From: Amycolatopsis australiensis | GTDB taxonomy: Bacteria; Actinomycetota; Actinomycetes; Mycobacteriales; Pseudonocardiaceae | Direction of reading: 5' to 3' | NCBI RefSeq assembly: GCF_900119165.1 | Contig: NZ_FPJG01000006.1 | Span: forward strand, 6,696,001-6,760,000 | Length of the DNA stretch: 64,000 nucleotides | Part shown: one piece after another, positions 1-9,155 of the stretch | How positions within the stretch are numbered: the first letter of the stretch is position 1 | Layout: the number at the start of each line of letters is the position of its first letter | Position numbers and translations under genes: made by a program | Notes under the pieces: model-generated | Database searches by the model: none | The model's input: only the letters and a program-made list of their open reading frames with translations | What the model was told of the DNA's origin: nothing

Positions 1-2440
1 CCCAGGTGGTGATCTCACCGTACAGGGAAGCGGCGATGCCGAGGGCCACCGATCCGAGGGACACCTCGCGTCCCTCGGACAGCGTCGAGAGCAACGAATA
101 CCCGGCGAATGCTGCACCGTCGTGGACTAGCGAAAGTCTGCAGCTCGTGCCAGAGCCCGCGCTCCTGATGCGGACGTGGCGGGCGCCGGATCGCAACGCG
201 CGGTCCACCAAGGCGATCAGCAATGTTCCCACGGCATTATCTCCGCCTGCAGCGCCGAGCAGCTCCACGAGTCGCGATCCCGTGGCGATCTCCGTGCTGG
301 TCGGGCGCTTGTCACGCTTCGGTGTGCGCATGCCGTTCGACCGACGGGTCGGACGCTTCGGTGAGGGCACGGGAACGGGATTTGCACCGCCGGCCACCAG
401 ACCTACGTCCGCGAGCTTGTCGCGCAGGTTGTCCTTCGCCTTGCTTTCGATCTGCCGCGCTCGTTCGCGGGTGAACGAGAAGTGCTCGCCGATCTTATCC
501 AGGGTGAGGTCGTCACCACCGTCAAAGCCGAACCGCAACCTGAGCACTTCGGCTTCGCGCTCCTTCAATAGTGACAAAGCTTCCTGCACGAGTTCGGCGC
601 CGAGTTCGCGGTCTACCACGTAGTCGGGGTTCGAGTGGTCCTCGAGCGGAGCGGGGATCAGCTCCGCGAACGAGATCTCGCCATCCATGCCCAAGGGTGC
701 GTCCAGGCTGATCACACCCAAGGACAACCGCAGGCAGTCCACCACCTTCTCCCAAGACAACCCGGTGCGTTTGGCGATCTCTGCGATTGGAGCGTCTTCC
801 TGCTGGAGGAGCAGCCTGTTCCGGACGGTGCGAACTTTGCGGACTTCTTCGTATTTGTGGACCGGCAGCCGGATCATCGCGCCTTCGTCGGGAACTGCTC
901 GGCCCATGTGCTGGTTGATCCAGTTCACCGCGTAGGTGGAGAACTTCAGCCCTCGCGAGCCGTCCCACTTCTCGATCGCCCGCATCAGACCCAACAGCCC
1001 GTGCTGGTGCAGGTCCTCGTAGTCGAGACCGGCACCGAGGTGCTTCGTGATGCAGGAGCCCACGAGGCCGGTGTTGTGCAATACCATGGCGTCGAACGCC
1101 TTCGCCCGCTCGTCAGCGCTGCGCAGCGTTGAGCGAAAGCCTTTGGGCAGTTCCTCCGCGAGATCTTCACCGGTAAGCCGCATCAACTGTGCCAGCCCGA
1201 CCTCCTCCTCCGCCGTCAGCAGGCGTTTCGCGCGGTCCTCGCTCCGCATTGGAGCAGCGAGCACAGCGCGGGCACTGTCGACGGCTGATCGGCTGGGCGG
1301 GGGCAGCTGTTCTGCTGTGGAAGGAGAAGCAGCGAGGTGCCTGGTGGACACCATCTCCACCCACTCGTCGCCGACCGCCTTGCGCGTGCGGTCGTCCACC
1401 AAGGCGGACGGGAGCCCGCTCAAAGCAGTGGGTCGTCCCACACCGGAGTAGGAGAGAAACAACTCCGAGCGCGTCGTAGGGCCGAGCACCCGCAGCGCGT
1501 TCTCGAACCGGAAACGGTCCTCCACCTGGTCGAGTCCCGCCAGCACGACGTGGTCGAACCGCATACCCACGGCGCTGACCCAGGTCAGAACCTTGACTCC
1601 CGGGTCGGATGCGGTAACCGCGGCGTGCCGCGGGACCCTTGCACCGGACAGGTGCCACTGCGTCGTACCGTCGAACAGGTCGCCGATCCCGTCCTTGAAG
1701 ACTTGGACCAATTCGCGGGTCGGCAGCAGCACGCCGATTCGCCGGTCGCGGTGCGCCGTCGCGTGCTCTACGACAAACCGGATCTCCTCGTCGACGTCCT
1801 CGTGGTCCACCAGCACTGGGCGCGGACCTTCACGGCGGGAGACGTCTGTGAGGAAAGATCCATCGCCGAGGCGCTCTAGCAACTGGTCGATCTGCGCGGT
1901 GCCGCCATCGACGTCGTGCGAAGTCGTGGCGGCATCCGCGCCGAGGAGAGCGGTGAGGTCGTCCTGTGTCGTACCGGAGTCTCCGACCGTCTGCACGGGG
2001 TCGACGAATACCGTCGCCTCGATGCTCAGTAGCCGGAGCACCGTGTAGAAGTCGGGCGGCAGCTGCTGCCCTTGGACCACGATGACATGTCGCCGGTCCA
2101 GCGGCCGGACGTAACGGGCCCGGAGGTGCCGCTTGAACTCCCAGAAGTCGACGTCGTAATCGTCCGTCTCCGGTTGCCTCACTCGCAGCACCGTGCGCCA
2201 CATGTCGGCGAAGTAGGAGTGGTAGGTCATCACCGTGTCTCCACGGCTCTCGAACGGCATCATCGTGCGGATGCGGCTCGTCAGCACGCTTGACCGGGTG
2301 ATGACGTGGAGTTCCTTGCCGCTCCCCCGCAAGCGGCGGTAGGCCGTGACCGCCTGGTCCGCTTGATCGACTGCGGGTGCGGCGGCCACCACGGTATGAC
2401 AAGGTGCCTCGTGAACCGGGGCTCGTAACGCGGCGCTCAC
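1..2440 (-). CDS. Degenerate SF1 helicase - sigma-70 - GHKL-like fusion protein (partial, cut by window edge)
   Basis: The frame opens at GTG 2440, inside the drmB stop (GTGA overlap), and stays open for 813 codons to base 1, so the C-terminus is missing. Residues 1-370 follow a UvrD-like pattern: motif Ia-like HVITRSS, a motif II region HVIVVQGQQLPPDFY near 119, and motif V-like VLTWVSAVGMRFDHVVL near 285. The P-loop is absent and the usual DEAQ of motif II reads QGQQ, so ATPase activity looks lost. Residues about 405-675 are a complete sigma-70 factor: region 1.2 (LLTAEEE), region 2 (DYEDLHQHGLLGLMRA, KFSTYAVNWINQHMGR), region 3, and region 4.2 (TRERARQIESKAKDNLR). Residues about 720-813 resemble a GHKL/HATPase fold (LVDRALRSGARHVRI, LVHDGAAF), but the N-box Glu and Asn are not conserved. 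I know no named family with this architecture. It is the fourth gene of the operon. A role in transcription during defence is inference. Confidence 0.85.
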   Translation of the reverse strand, partial: MSAALRAPVHEAPCHTVVAAAPAVDQADQAVTAYRRLRGSGKELHVITRSSVLTSRIRTMMPFESRGDTVMTYHSYFADMWRTVLRVRQPETDDYDVDFWEFKRHLRARYVRPLDRRHVIVVQGQQLPPDFYTVLRLLSIEATVFVDPVQTVGDSGTTQDDLTALLGADAATTSHDVDGGTAQIDQLLERLGDGSFLTDVSRREGPRPVLVDHEDVDEEIRFVVEHATAHRDRRIGVLLPTRELVQVFKDGIGDLFDGTTQWHLSGARVPRHAAVTASDPGVKVLTWVSAVGMRFDHVVLAGLDQVEDRFRFENALRVLGPTTRSELFLSYSGVGRPTALSGLPSALVDDRTRKAVGDEWVEMVSTRHLAASPSTAEQLPPPSRSAVDSARAVLAAPMRSEDRAKRLLTAEEEVGLAQLMRLTGEDLAEELPKGFRSTLRSADERAKAFDAMVLHNTGLVGSCITKHLGAGLDYEDLHQHGLLGLMRAIEKWDGSRGLKFSTYAVNWINQHMGRAVPDEGAMIRLPVHKYEEVRKVRTVRNRLLLQQEDAPIAEIAKRTGLSWEKVVDCLRLSLGVISLDAPLGMDGEISFAELIPAPLEDHSNPDYVVDRELGAELVQEALSLLKEREAEVLRLRFGFDGGDDLTLDKIGEHFSFTRERARQIESKAKDNLRDKLADVGLVAGGANPVPVPSPKRPTRRSNGMRTPKRDKRPTSTEIATGSRLVELLGAAGGDNAVGTLLIALVDRALRSGARHVRIRSAGSGTSCRLSLVHDGAAFAGYSLLSTLSEGREVSLGSVALGIAASLYGEITTW

Positions 2441-4218
2441 AGCACGCTTCCCGGGACACCGTCGACCGTCGCAGCCAGGTCCTTGAAGAACCCGAACTCC
2501 GGGTCGATCAGAAGGCGTCTGTCCAGCAGCCTGTTCATCACCTCGCAGCTCGTCTCCGGGGTCAGCGAGCACGCGTGGCATGCCGCCAGGGACAACCCGT
2601 CCGGTCCCTGACCTGGGTGGTCTGCGCACACGGGATCAAACGAGCACCACACGGCCGAAATGATCGACATGTCGAGGAGCCGACCCAACCGGGGGGACTC
2701 ACCCATCCTGACGAGACCGCCGAGAGTGCCCTCCAAGTCACCAGCTGCAGTGTAAATCAATACCCCGGCCATGGCGGGGCCTTTGCCGCTCTTCGTCACG
2801 TATAGGCGCTCGCGCAACGCGGAAGTCGAGTAGCCAGCTTCGAAGGCGGTGTTGCGCAGGAGCAGGTGTGCGAAGGTATGCAGGAGCACCAAGCGCGGTG
2901 TCGGCTCGGGGAGCCACTTGGCTCCCTTGTCTTTGTGCCGCTCCACCAGCTTCCGGCATCGGTCGATCACTGCGCCTGATCGTTCCCAGTGGGCGAGGGC
3001 TTCTTCGTCGAACCGGAGGAAGAAGCCCTCGCCGAAGACCTCGATCGCTGGCAGGAAGTCGCCGTCGGAACTCAAGTTCGACGGCACCTTCTCCCGCATC
3101 GTGTGGCGCTCGAAGTGCGTCAGCACCCGAACTTCGCGCAGGCGGTCGACCAGTACGACGTCTGCGATCAGTTTCCGCCAGCCGCTCGTCGTCCCTCCGA
3201 CGTCTCCCAACGGACGATCGGCTCTGCGCGAGATGAAGCGATCCCGGTGGTCGTGGTCCTCTTGGGGGTTGATCAGGGCCGCCCACTCGTCCGGACGGAT
3301 GTTCTCCGGACCACCGTCGACGGGAGCGCGCGGATCACCCGCCTCACGAGCCAGTGCCGCCTCGACCTCGGCGACGGAGAGTTTATACTCGTCGGCCGCT
3401 ACCTCGATCATCTGTTTGGCCAGCTTGTAGCTCGGTTGGCCCACCAGGAACTTGAACTCGTTGCTCCTTATCAGCGCCGCCAGCGGGTCGCTGATCGTGC
3501 TCCACGCCGACTCCGGCGGAATATCGATCGCGCTCTCCACCGTGGGGAAGTACACACTCGACGCCCCGCGTTGCATCGCAACCATTTGCTCGGAGCATGC
3601 CGAGGCGTCCCTCGAGCCCTGCCACGGCTGCCTGCCAGAGCATTTGCCGCCAATCTGCTTCAGTCCGATCCTGGTGGTCAATCCGTCCAGGGACTTCTCG
3701 CAGCCGCACGTTCCGCAGCGCACGACGAGCGAGTTAAGGCCGCCACCGACGCCGGTCTTGTTTAGGAACTTCAGCTCCGGCCGCTGGCATTGGTTCTGAT
3801 TCCGGCTGCGGCGAACCGCGGAGTGTGCCCAGCCTGCCCAGTCCACATCCGAGAGGTGCCCGTTGGCGCACACCGCAACGAACCGCATTGGGACGAGCTG
3901 CTTGCGACCGGGGCAGTGTTCACAAGGCGGGGCGGTGTTGGCGACCTCTTTCTTGTACGACCACCGGCTCATGCGCCGGCAGCTTGGACAGAACAGCCAC
4001 TGCGGGAAGCGGAAGTAGGGGATGGGCCAGCGGGGTGAGGGCGCCGCGAGCGAATCCACCTTCAGGTAGGCGGCTAAGCGCGGAAAATCGATGGGCACGT
4101 GCGGGCCGCGCCACTTCCCGGCATCCTCGACCACAAACGACTCACCGACGAGGTCGATGATCGCTCCTGGGCCGAAAGGACTGATGATTTGCGAACGCCG
4201 AACCTTGCGGACCGTCAC
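2437..4218 (-). CDS. drmB: DrmB-like DUF1998 protein
   Basis: This 593-residue protein starts at GTG 4218, inside the stop of the helicase gene (GTGA), which I prefer over in-frame codons further upstream. The N-terminus VRRSQIISPFGPGAIIDL is typical of DrmB proteins. A zinc-binding cluster lies near residues 75-110 (CPSC, CEHC), followed by a CANGHLSDVDW motif. The C-terminal part is DUF1998: HTFAHLLLR near 452 and a Cys-rich CHACSLTPETSCE segment near the end. In DISARM, DrmB pairs with the helicase DrmA to make the core that blocks incoming phage DNA. Here it is sandwiched between drmA and the sigma-fusion gene by overlapping codons, so equimolar expression is likely. The family call is firm; the exact system type is not. 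Confidence 0.88.
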   Translation of the reverse strand: MTVRKVRRSQIISPFGPGAIIDLVGESFVVEDAGKWRGPHVPIDFPRLAAYLKVDSLAAPSPRWPIPYFRFPQWLFCPSCRRMSRWSYKKEVANTAPPCEHCPGRKQLVPMRFVAVCANGHLSDVDWAGWAHSAVRRSRNQNQCQRPELKFLNKTGVGGGLNSLVVRCGTCGCEKSLDGLTTRIGLKQIGGKCSGRQPWQGSRDASACSEQMVAMQRGASSVYFPTVESAIDIPPESAWSTISDPLAALIRSNEFKFLVGQPSYKLAKQMIEVAADEYKLSVAEVEAALAREAGDPRAPVDGGPENIRPDEWAALINPQEDHDHRDRFISRRADRPLGDVGGTTSGWRKLIADVVLVDRLREVRVLTHFERHTMREKVPSNLSSDGDFLPAIEVFGEGFFLRFDEEALAHWERSGAVIDRCRKLVERHKDKGAKWLPEPTPRLVLLHTFAHLLLRNTAFEAGYSTSALRERLYVTKSGKGPAMAGVLIYTAAGDLEGTLGGLVRMGESPRLGRLLDMSIISAVWCSFDPVCADHPGQGPDGLSLAACHACSLTPETSCEVMNRLLDRRLLIDPEFGFFKDLAATVDGVPGSVL

Positions 4219-7200
4219 TTTCGTGCCCCCCTCACTTCGACTTGGACCTCCACATCGACGCTGCGCATCGAGTCGAGCGTGGCCCAGCCGTCCCCTCGGT
4301 CGGTAAATCGCTTGAGCAGTTTGGGGCGCTCGCGCCCGCCCTGGCTGTAGCGCAGACCGCCAGCCGGCTCCGCATCTACTGCCCGCTTCACCCACGTCTC
4401 GATGAGGTCGTTGAGGTGAGCCTCGACCCGCTCCAGTTCGGTTGCGTCGGCTCGTTCGACTCGGCCGAGGAATCTCTTGACGAGCACAGCGAAGCGCTCG
4501 TCGTCGGGGTCGAATGACGCGGCCTCTTGATCACCCGACAGACCGAGCGCGTGGCGCACCAGTACGACCAAGTCTGCGTGAAGGGCGCGCAGGCGCGCCG
4601 GTACCGAGAACGGAGTTACCGAACTCGGCTCGACCGAGCGGTAGAGGCTCGCGTGATAGGGCGTGAACGACTCGTAGTGCGACCGGTCTCGCGGCTTGGA
4701 CGGTGAGTACACCGTTACGACGATGCCTGGACGGTCGGCGCTCCGGCCCACGCGGCTGGTGGCCTGGATGTATTCGGCGGTCGTCTTCGGCTGGCCAACG
4801 ACGGTCATGACGCCGAGACGGCCGACGTCGACGCCCACAGAGATCATATTGGTGCTGGCGAGGAAGGCGACGCCGTCCGACGCGTCGTGCCGTTTCTTGA
4901 GCCGGTCCAGGCGTTGCGGGATCTGTGCTGACGCCACGTTGCTGGTCAGCTCGACCACGTTGTCGTCGTCGAGGTGCCGCACGTGGTCCTCGGCCTGCGC
5001 GATCACCTTTAACCGCGACGGGATGTCGTCAGAGGCGAGGTTGATCGTCTTGCCCAGCTCGCGGAGACTGTTGTGGTAGACGACGAGCGTCGAGTATGCA
5101 TCCTTGGCCGCGGGCGTCAGATCGACTTCGAGTGGCGCCTGCAGCTGCGCTGCAGCGACGTGGATGAGCGCGGTAAGCGGCGTGTGCCCTTGGGGCATAA
5201 CCCCCATGTAGGCACGACCGGGTCGTTCGCGGTCGGTGCTCACGAAGTACGAGTCGGCCGCGTCGACACCCGCCGGCGGGAACAGCGCAACAGGCCGTCC
5301 GAAGACACCCCTGGTCTGCTCGTCGGCCCGGCGAATGGTGGCCGTGGCGGCGACGATCTTGGGCTTGTTGCCCCGATGCGCCATCAGCACGTCGAAAGCC
5401 GCTTCATAGAGGCCGACTATGGTCCCGAGCGGACCGGAAATGAGGTGGAACTCATCTTGGATGATCAGTGACGGACCCGGGTAGGGACCCGCACCGAAGA
5501 ACACGCCGGTGTCTTCTTTCCAGACCGTACGGGCGAACTTGTCGACCGTGCCGACCAGCATGGTGGGCGGGTTCAGGTAGAGGTCTTCGTCCACCGAGGA
5601 CATTGGCAGCTCGGTTCGAAAAGGACATTTGTCGTTAACACACCGCACGCGGAAAGAGTTATTGGTCGCCGAGATGCCCCACCGCTGCTCATCCTCCGGG
5701 CTACCGGGCGTGACCCTGGTACCGCACCACGGGCAGGACTCGATCTGGAAGCCTTGGTCGCTCGCGGTTCCGTCACGCAGCCGTGTGATCAGTCGCCGGG
5801 CCTCTGCGAAGCTGTTGGGGCTGTTATCACCGCCGACCCAAAGGCCAATCGACACGGCGCGGCTGCCGAGCTGCCCCCGGTACTCGGGGTCGTCCCGGCG
5901 CACCCGCTCGCAGGCGGCAATCATGGTCGCGGCGCGCTGAAACTGCTGGCTGGTGAGCAGACGTAGGGTGTACCTGGTGATGACCGTGGTGCCCACTCCC
6001 GCGTCACCCCTGGTCATGCGCCGGTGGAGGATGGTGAACGCCGCGAGCCCGAGGTACGCCTCGGTCTTGCCACCACCGGTGGGGAACCAGATCAGGTCGA
6101 CCAAGTCCCGGTCTTCGCCCTCTTGGACCACGCCTTTCACCGTCATCAACAGGAAGCCGAGCTGGAACGGTCGCCAAGCGTAGTCGAGCGAGTCGTAGTC
6201 GACCGCCGGGTCCGGTGCGTCCGCGGGAGCGTGCGGCGAGCCGCCGAGGTGCGGCTGGCTGTGCGCCATCTGCATGACCATCACGCGGTTGGCCAGCGCG
6301 AACGCCTTGAGTGCAACTTGGTCTTCGCGCAAGAATTCGAGGCCGCCCAGCATGCGGTCCCTGGCACTTGTGGCACGGACGCGCAACCGCTGAGCGGCGG
6401 CCTGGAGTCGCTGGTCAAGGTTCGCCACTGCGGCGTCCCAGGTCTTCGCGATCCAGTCCGAATACCGGTCGACGAAGCCGGTCAGGGCCGCGAACACGGG
6501 CTCAGGATCGGTGGCGATCGCAGCGAGGCCGTTCAGACGGACGGCGTCGGCCACGTCGGGCAGGTCGAAGTCGACGTCGGGCACGACGTGCACAGGAAGG
6601 AACGACGTGCCGACCCACGAGGGCTGGTCGCCGGTCGTGTCCCAGCGGGCGGCCGTCCCGTGGCCGACGGCGTACACCGGCACGTCACGGTACTGGAGTT
6701 CGAGTTCTTCCGCCTCTTCGTCGCTATGTGTCCGTGCCTGGGCCGGATAGCGGATGAGGGTGCCCTCCACGGCCGAGCAGCGCAGGTCGACCTGGAAGAG
6801 CAAGTCCTCTGGGTTCACCGCCCGGCGCTCTTCCTGCACCTTGCGGTTGACCAGGACGGCGGTGACGATCACGCCGTCGGGATGCAGACGCCAGATGACC
6901 TCGACGCTGGCCGCCCCGTTCCAAACCTCCTTCCGCCGGCTCGCCCCGGAGGGTGGAGGCTCAAACAGCAGACCTTCTTCCTCCACGAGGTCCAGCGGTT
7001 CGCGTTGCCACTCGTCGTCCGAGGTGGCCCGGTACTTCCCAGCTCGCACCTCCACCACAATGGCGGACCGCTCCGCGGTCATGAAGCTGATGCCAGCCGA
7101 ACTCGGTCGACTTTGTCCCGCCAGCGTGATGGGGTTCTCGTCGTCGTCTTCGGGTAGTGCCGCCGCTTGATCGTCGACTTCCTCGGCATCATCGGCTGGG

Positions 7201-7385
7201 AAGCTCACATCGGCAGAGGACGGGGTGAGCGACATCGGGTACAGCACGGCGGTCAGGTACCGGTGCTGCGGAGCCCGCTCGTACAGGACCTCGTCCTCGC
7301 CGTCGACCGGACCGACCAGTTGGTCGTGTAGATAGTCGATCACCCGGTCACGGTCCGAGAACCCAGTGGTGTGCAACCTTGTCAC
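4215..7385 (-). CDS. drmA: DrmA-like SF2 helicase
   Basis: A 1056-residue SF2 helicase. It carries a Walker A motif FPTGGGKTEAYL (near 433), a zinc finger (CPWCG near 553 and CVNDKCPF near 585), and a variant motif II IIQDEFHLISG (near 640) with DEFH in place of DEAH/DEAD. Motif III is ATATIR and motif VI is QATSRVGR (near 873). The length and the DUF1998-protein partner downstream match DrmA of DISARM. The first 400 residues lack helicase motifs and contain an acidic stretch (residues about 65-85). ATG 7385 overlaps the stop of the NERD gene (ATGA), and its own stop overlaps the drmB start. DrmA is known as a DNA-binding ATPase; strand polarity and target recognition cannot be read from sequence. 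Confidence 0.9.
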   Translation of the reverse strand: MTRLHTTGFSDRDRVIDYLHDQLVGPVDGEDEVLYERAPQHRYLTAVLYPMSLTPSSADVSFPADDAEEVDDQAAALPEDDDENPITLAGQSRPSSAGISFMTAERSAIVVEVRAGKYRATSDDEWQREPLDLVEEEGLLFEPPPSGASRRKEVWNGAASVEVIWRLHPDGVIVTAVLVNRKVQEERRAVNPEDLLFQVDLRCSAVEGTLIRYPAQARTHSDEEAEELELQYRDVPVYAVGHGTAARWDTTGDQPSWVGTSFLPVHVVPDVDFDLPDVADAVRLNGLAAIATDPEPVFAALTGFVDRYSDWIAKTWDAAVANLDQRLQAAAQRLRVRATSARDRMLGGLEFLREDQVALKAFALANRVMVMQMAHSQPHLGGSPHAPADAPDPAVDYDSLDYAWRPFQLGFLLMTVKGVVQEGEDRDLVDLIWFPTGGGKTEAYLGLAAFTILHRRMTRGDAGVGTTVITRYTLRLLTSQQFQRAATMIAACERVRRDDPEYRGQLGSRAVSIGLWVGGDNSPNSFAEARRLITRLRDGTASDQGFQIESCPWCGTRVTPGSPEDEQRWGISATNNSFRVRCVNDKCPFRTELPMSSVDEDLYLNPPTMLVGTVDKFARTVWKEDTGVFFGAGPYPGPSLIIQDEFHLISGPLGTIVGLYEAAFDVLMAHRGNKPKIVAATATIRRADEQTRGVFGRPVALFPPAGVDAADSYFVSTDRERPGRAYMGVMPQGHTPLTALIHVAAAQLQAPLEVDLTPAAKDAYSTLVVYHNSLRELGKTINLASDDIPSRLKVIAQAEDHVRHLDDDNVVELTSNVASAQIPQRLDRLKKRHDASDGVAFLASTNMISVGVDVGRLGVMTVVGQPKTTAEYIQATSRVGRSADRPGIVVTVYSPSKPRDRSHYESFTPYHASLYRSVEPSSVTPFSVPARLRALHADLVVLVRHALGLSGDQEAASFDPDDERFAVLVKRFLGRVERADATELERVEAHLNDLIETWVKRAVDAEPAGGLRYSQGGRERPKLLKRFTDRGDGWATLDSMRSVDVEVQVEVRGARK

Positions 7386-8953
7386 TGATCTGCCCCCGAT
7401 GCGTCCGGTTTGACCACCCAGAGCGCGGCCTTGGCGCGGGTCATACCCACGTACAACTGGGCGCGCGCTGCCTGCTCGTCCGCCGCGGCGTCCACCTCCA
7501 GAAAGGCGTACCGGCTCTCCAGTCCCTTGAAGTCGGCGATCCGCGCGAACCCGACGCGCCCACGGCCGGGACGGCGCATGCGCATCAGGTCCAGCACGTC
7601 GACCCGCTCAAGCCACTCGACGGGCAGGCCGACGAAGATCGATGCGGCCAGGTCGTGCGGTGACAGCAGCACGACCTGTTCGAGCGGCACGCCGTGCTCT
7701 TCGAGCTCGGCCAAGGCCGCAGCCACTGCGATGATTGCCTTATCGCGCTCCTCCTCGACCACTACGACCTCGCGGCCGTGTCCGGCCGTGGTCACCCCCA
7801 AGTCGGCGCCGGTCCGTTCCTGGGTTGCGCGGACGATTTCGATCGTGTTCCGGCAGTTGTCCATTAGGTCGACGAAGGTGGGTCGGTGCGAGTCGAGCCT
7901 GGCTTTAGCGCGGTCCTCGTAGCGCCCGACCAGTCCACGCTGGTTGTTGGAGTCGAGGAAGAAGGCCCAGCGACCATCGGCCAATCCGCCGAACAGCGCG
8001 CTGTCCAGCACGTCGAGGCTATGCTCGTTTATGACGTCCTGCGCCTCGTCCACCACGACCATGTCGAAGGTGTCCGCACCGAAGGTCGACACCTCGTCGA
8101 ACGGAACTGCGGTAATGCCGTCCAAGTCCTGCTGTGAACGGATGAAGGCTGCCAGGATGTGGCTGTGGCAGGTCAGCAGGATACGTTCGCCGGAGTCTCG
8201 GACACGCCGGCACATCTCCACCGCCAGCATGGTCTTGCCCGTCCCGGCACCGCCCTCGAACACCAGTCGCGGATTCCTCCGATGCTGGTCAAGCGCCTTG
8301 TACTGGCTCCTGGTCAGGGCAACGAGTTCTTTCTCCACCATGTCGTCGAGACGGCGCAAGGACAGCACACGGTCGAAGTCGGGTCGGAGGGCGTTGAGGT
8401 AGCGCTCGACGTCATCGGCGGACAGAGGACCACGGTTGCCCGGCTTTCCCTCCCAGAATGCGCCCAACCGGTCGAGGCAGTCCGCCCACCCCTCGGAGGC
8501 CAGGCGAATCGAGTTGATCACCATTTCCGGGGTCCACTCCACGCTGACCGCGTCGAACTCGCTGTCCGGGAAGACGACTCCGTACCCGAACACCGTGCGC
8601 TCGACCAGCTCCGGGTCGGCGGTGATGCGGCGGAGGACTTTCGCCAAGGCGAACATACTAGTCTGAGCCTGGTCGAGTGGGCTCTCCTTGAGCCGGTGTC
8701 GGTTACCCTTGAGGTCGCGCGTGTGCCACACGTCCTTCTTCAGGAGGATCTCGCCTCCCTTGGCTTCCAGCACCAGTAAGCCGCGTTCACCCAGCAGCAG
8801 GAAGTCGATCTCGCAGACCCGCTTGCGGTCGTGCTCGGGCAGGTTGGTGCTGTGCAGGGCGTATTCCCACCCGGTCACTTCGAGGGCGGCCAGCTGGGAG
8901 AAGATCTCCTGCTCTGCCCGACTGGCACCGGAGTGCACCGATTCCGGAATCAT
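7382..8953 (-). CDS. NERD nuclease-like domain fused to UvrD-like SF1 helicase
   Basis: First gene of the four-gene operon, 523 residues from ATG 8953. That ATG has an AGGTAGG-like Shine-Dalgarno; an in-frame GTG at 8959 is less well placed. The N-terminal NERD domain carries CEIDFLLLGERGLLVLEAKGG-like residues with the D...ExK signature of the PD-(D/E)XK-related fold, so nuclease activity is plausible. A P-loop GGAGTGKT lies near residue 233, Walker B VVVDEAQD near 301, and a C-terminal motif VI-like MTRAK. The SF1 part resembles the DUF2075/UvrD group. Its motifs are intact, unlike those of the related domain in the last gene of the operon. The stop overlaps drmA (ATGA). A role as the DNA-degrading or sensing arm of the system is inference. 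Confidence 0.88.
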   Translation of the reverse strand: MIPESVHSGASRAEQEIFSQLAALEVTGWEYALHSTNLPEHDRKRVCEIDFLLLGERGLLVLEAKGGEILLKKDVWHTRDLKGNRHRLKESPLDQAQTSMFALAKVLRRITADPELVERTVFGYGVVFPDSEFDAVSVEWTPEMVINSIRLASEGWADCLDRLGAFWEGKPGNRGPLSADDVERYLNALRPDFDRVLSLRRLDDMVEKELVALTRSQYKALDQHRRNPRLVFEGGAGTGKTMLAVEMCRRVRDSGERILLTCHSHILAAFIRSQQDLDGITAVPFDEVSTFGADTFDMVVVDEAQDVINEHSLDVLDSALFGGLADGRWAFFLDSNNQRGLVGRYEDRAKARLDSHRPTFVDLMDNCRNTIEIVRATQERTGADLGVTTAGHGREVVVVEEERDKAIIAVAAALAELEEHGVPLEQVVLLSPHDLAASIFVGLPVEWLERVDVLDLMRMRRPGRGRVGFARIADFKGLESRYAFLEVDAAADEQAARAQLYVGMTRAKAALWVVKPDASGADQ

Positions 8954-8995
8954 GCGCACGGTAACCTACCTGCATCGTTACGAGGGGGAAGGGTG

Positions 8996-9013
8996 ATCGA
9001 AAACCTGTTCGAT
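8996..9013. promoter_or_regulatory. Inverted repeat upstream of the NERD-drmAB operon
   Basis: The sequence shows ATCGAA, six bases, TTCGAT, with perfect 6-bp arms. It lies 43 bp upstream of the NERD gene start, where an operator or promoter would sit. The surrounding stretch is more AT-rich than the genome. The binding protein is unknown. Confidence 0.4.
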
Positions 9014-9068
9014 AAATTCAGCGAAGTCCCCCTTGGATCACCTGAGCAGCGGTGCGCAGCCACGCGCG

Positions 9069-9082
9069 AACGATCAATCGTT
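9069..9082. promoter_or_regulatory. Palindrome AACGAT-CA-ATCGTT upstream of the operon
   Basis: A perfect 6-2-6 palindrome lies about 115 bp upstream of the NERD start. It is followed on the minus strand by AT-rich sequence that could hold a promoter. It is a candidate operator for the defence operon; no regulator can be assigned. Confidence 0.35.
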
Positions 9083-9155
9083 GGTTCGGGTGACATAGTT
9101 ACATAATCCAGAAGCGAGCTTTGATCACAGGTGCATATCGGTTCTCCGCAGCCGA

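Noticed and set aside
6..623. 205-codon plus-strand frame at the left edge
   Set aside because: Antisense to the sigma region of the fusion gene, which shows complete sigma-70 motifs.
8981..8989. CGAGGGGGA matches the tRNA-Leu 3' end (22722..22730), a possible left att site
   Set aside because: Only nine G-rich bases match and the flanks differ at once. In this base composition such a match is expected by chance over 14 kb.
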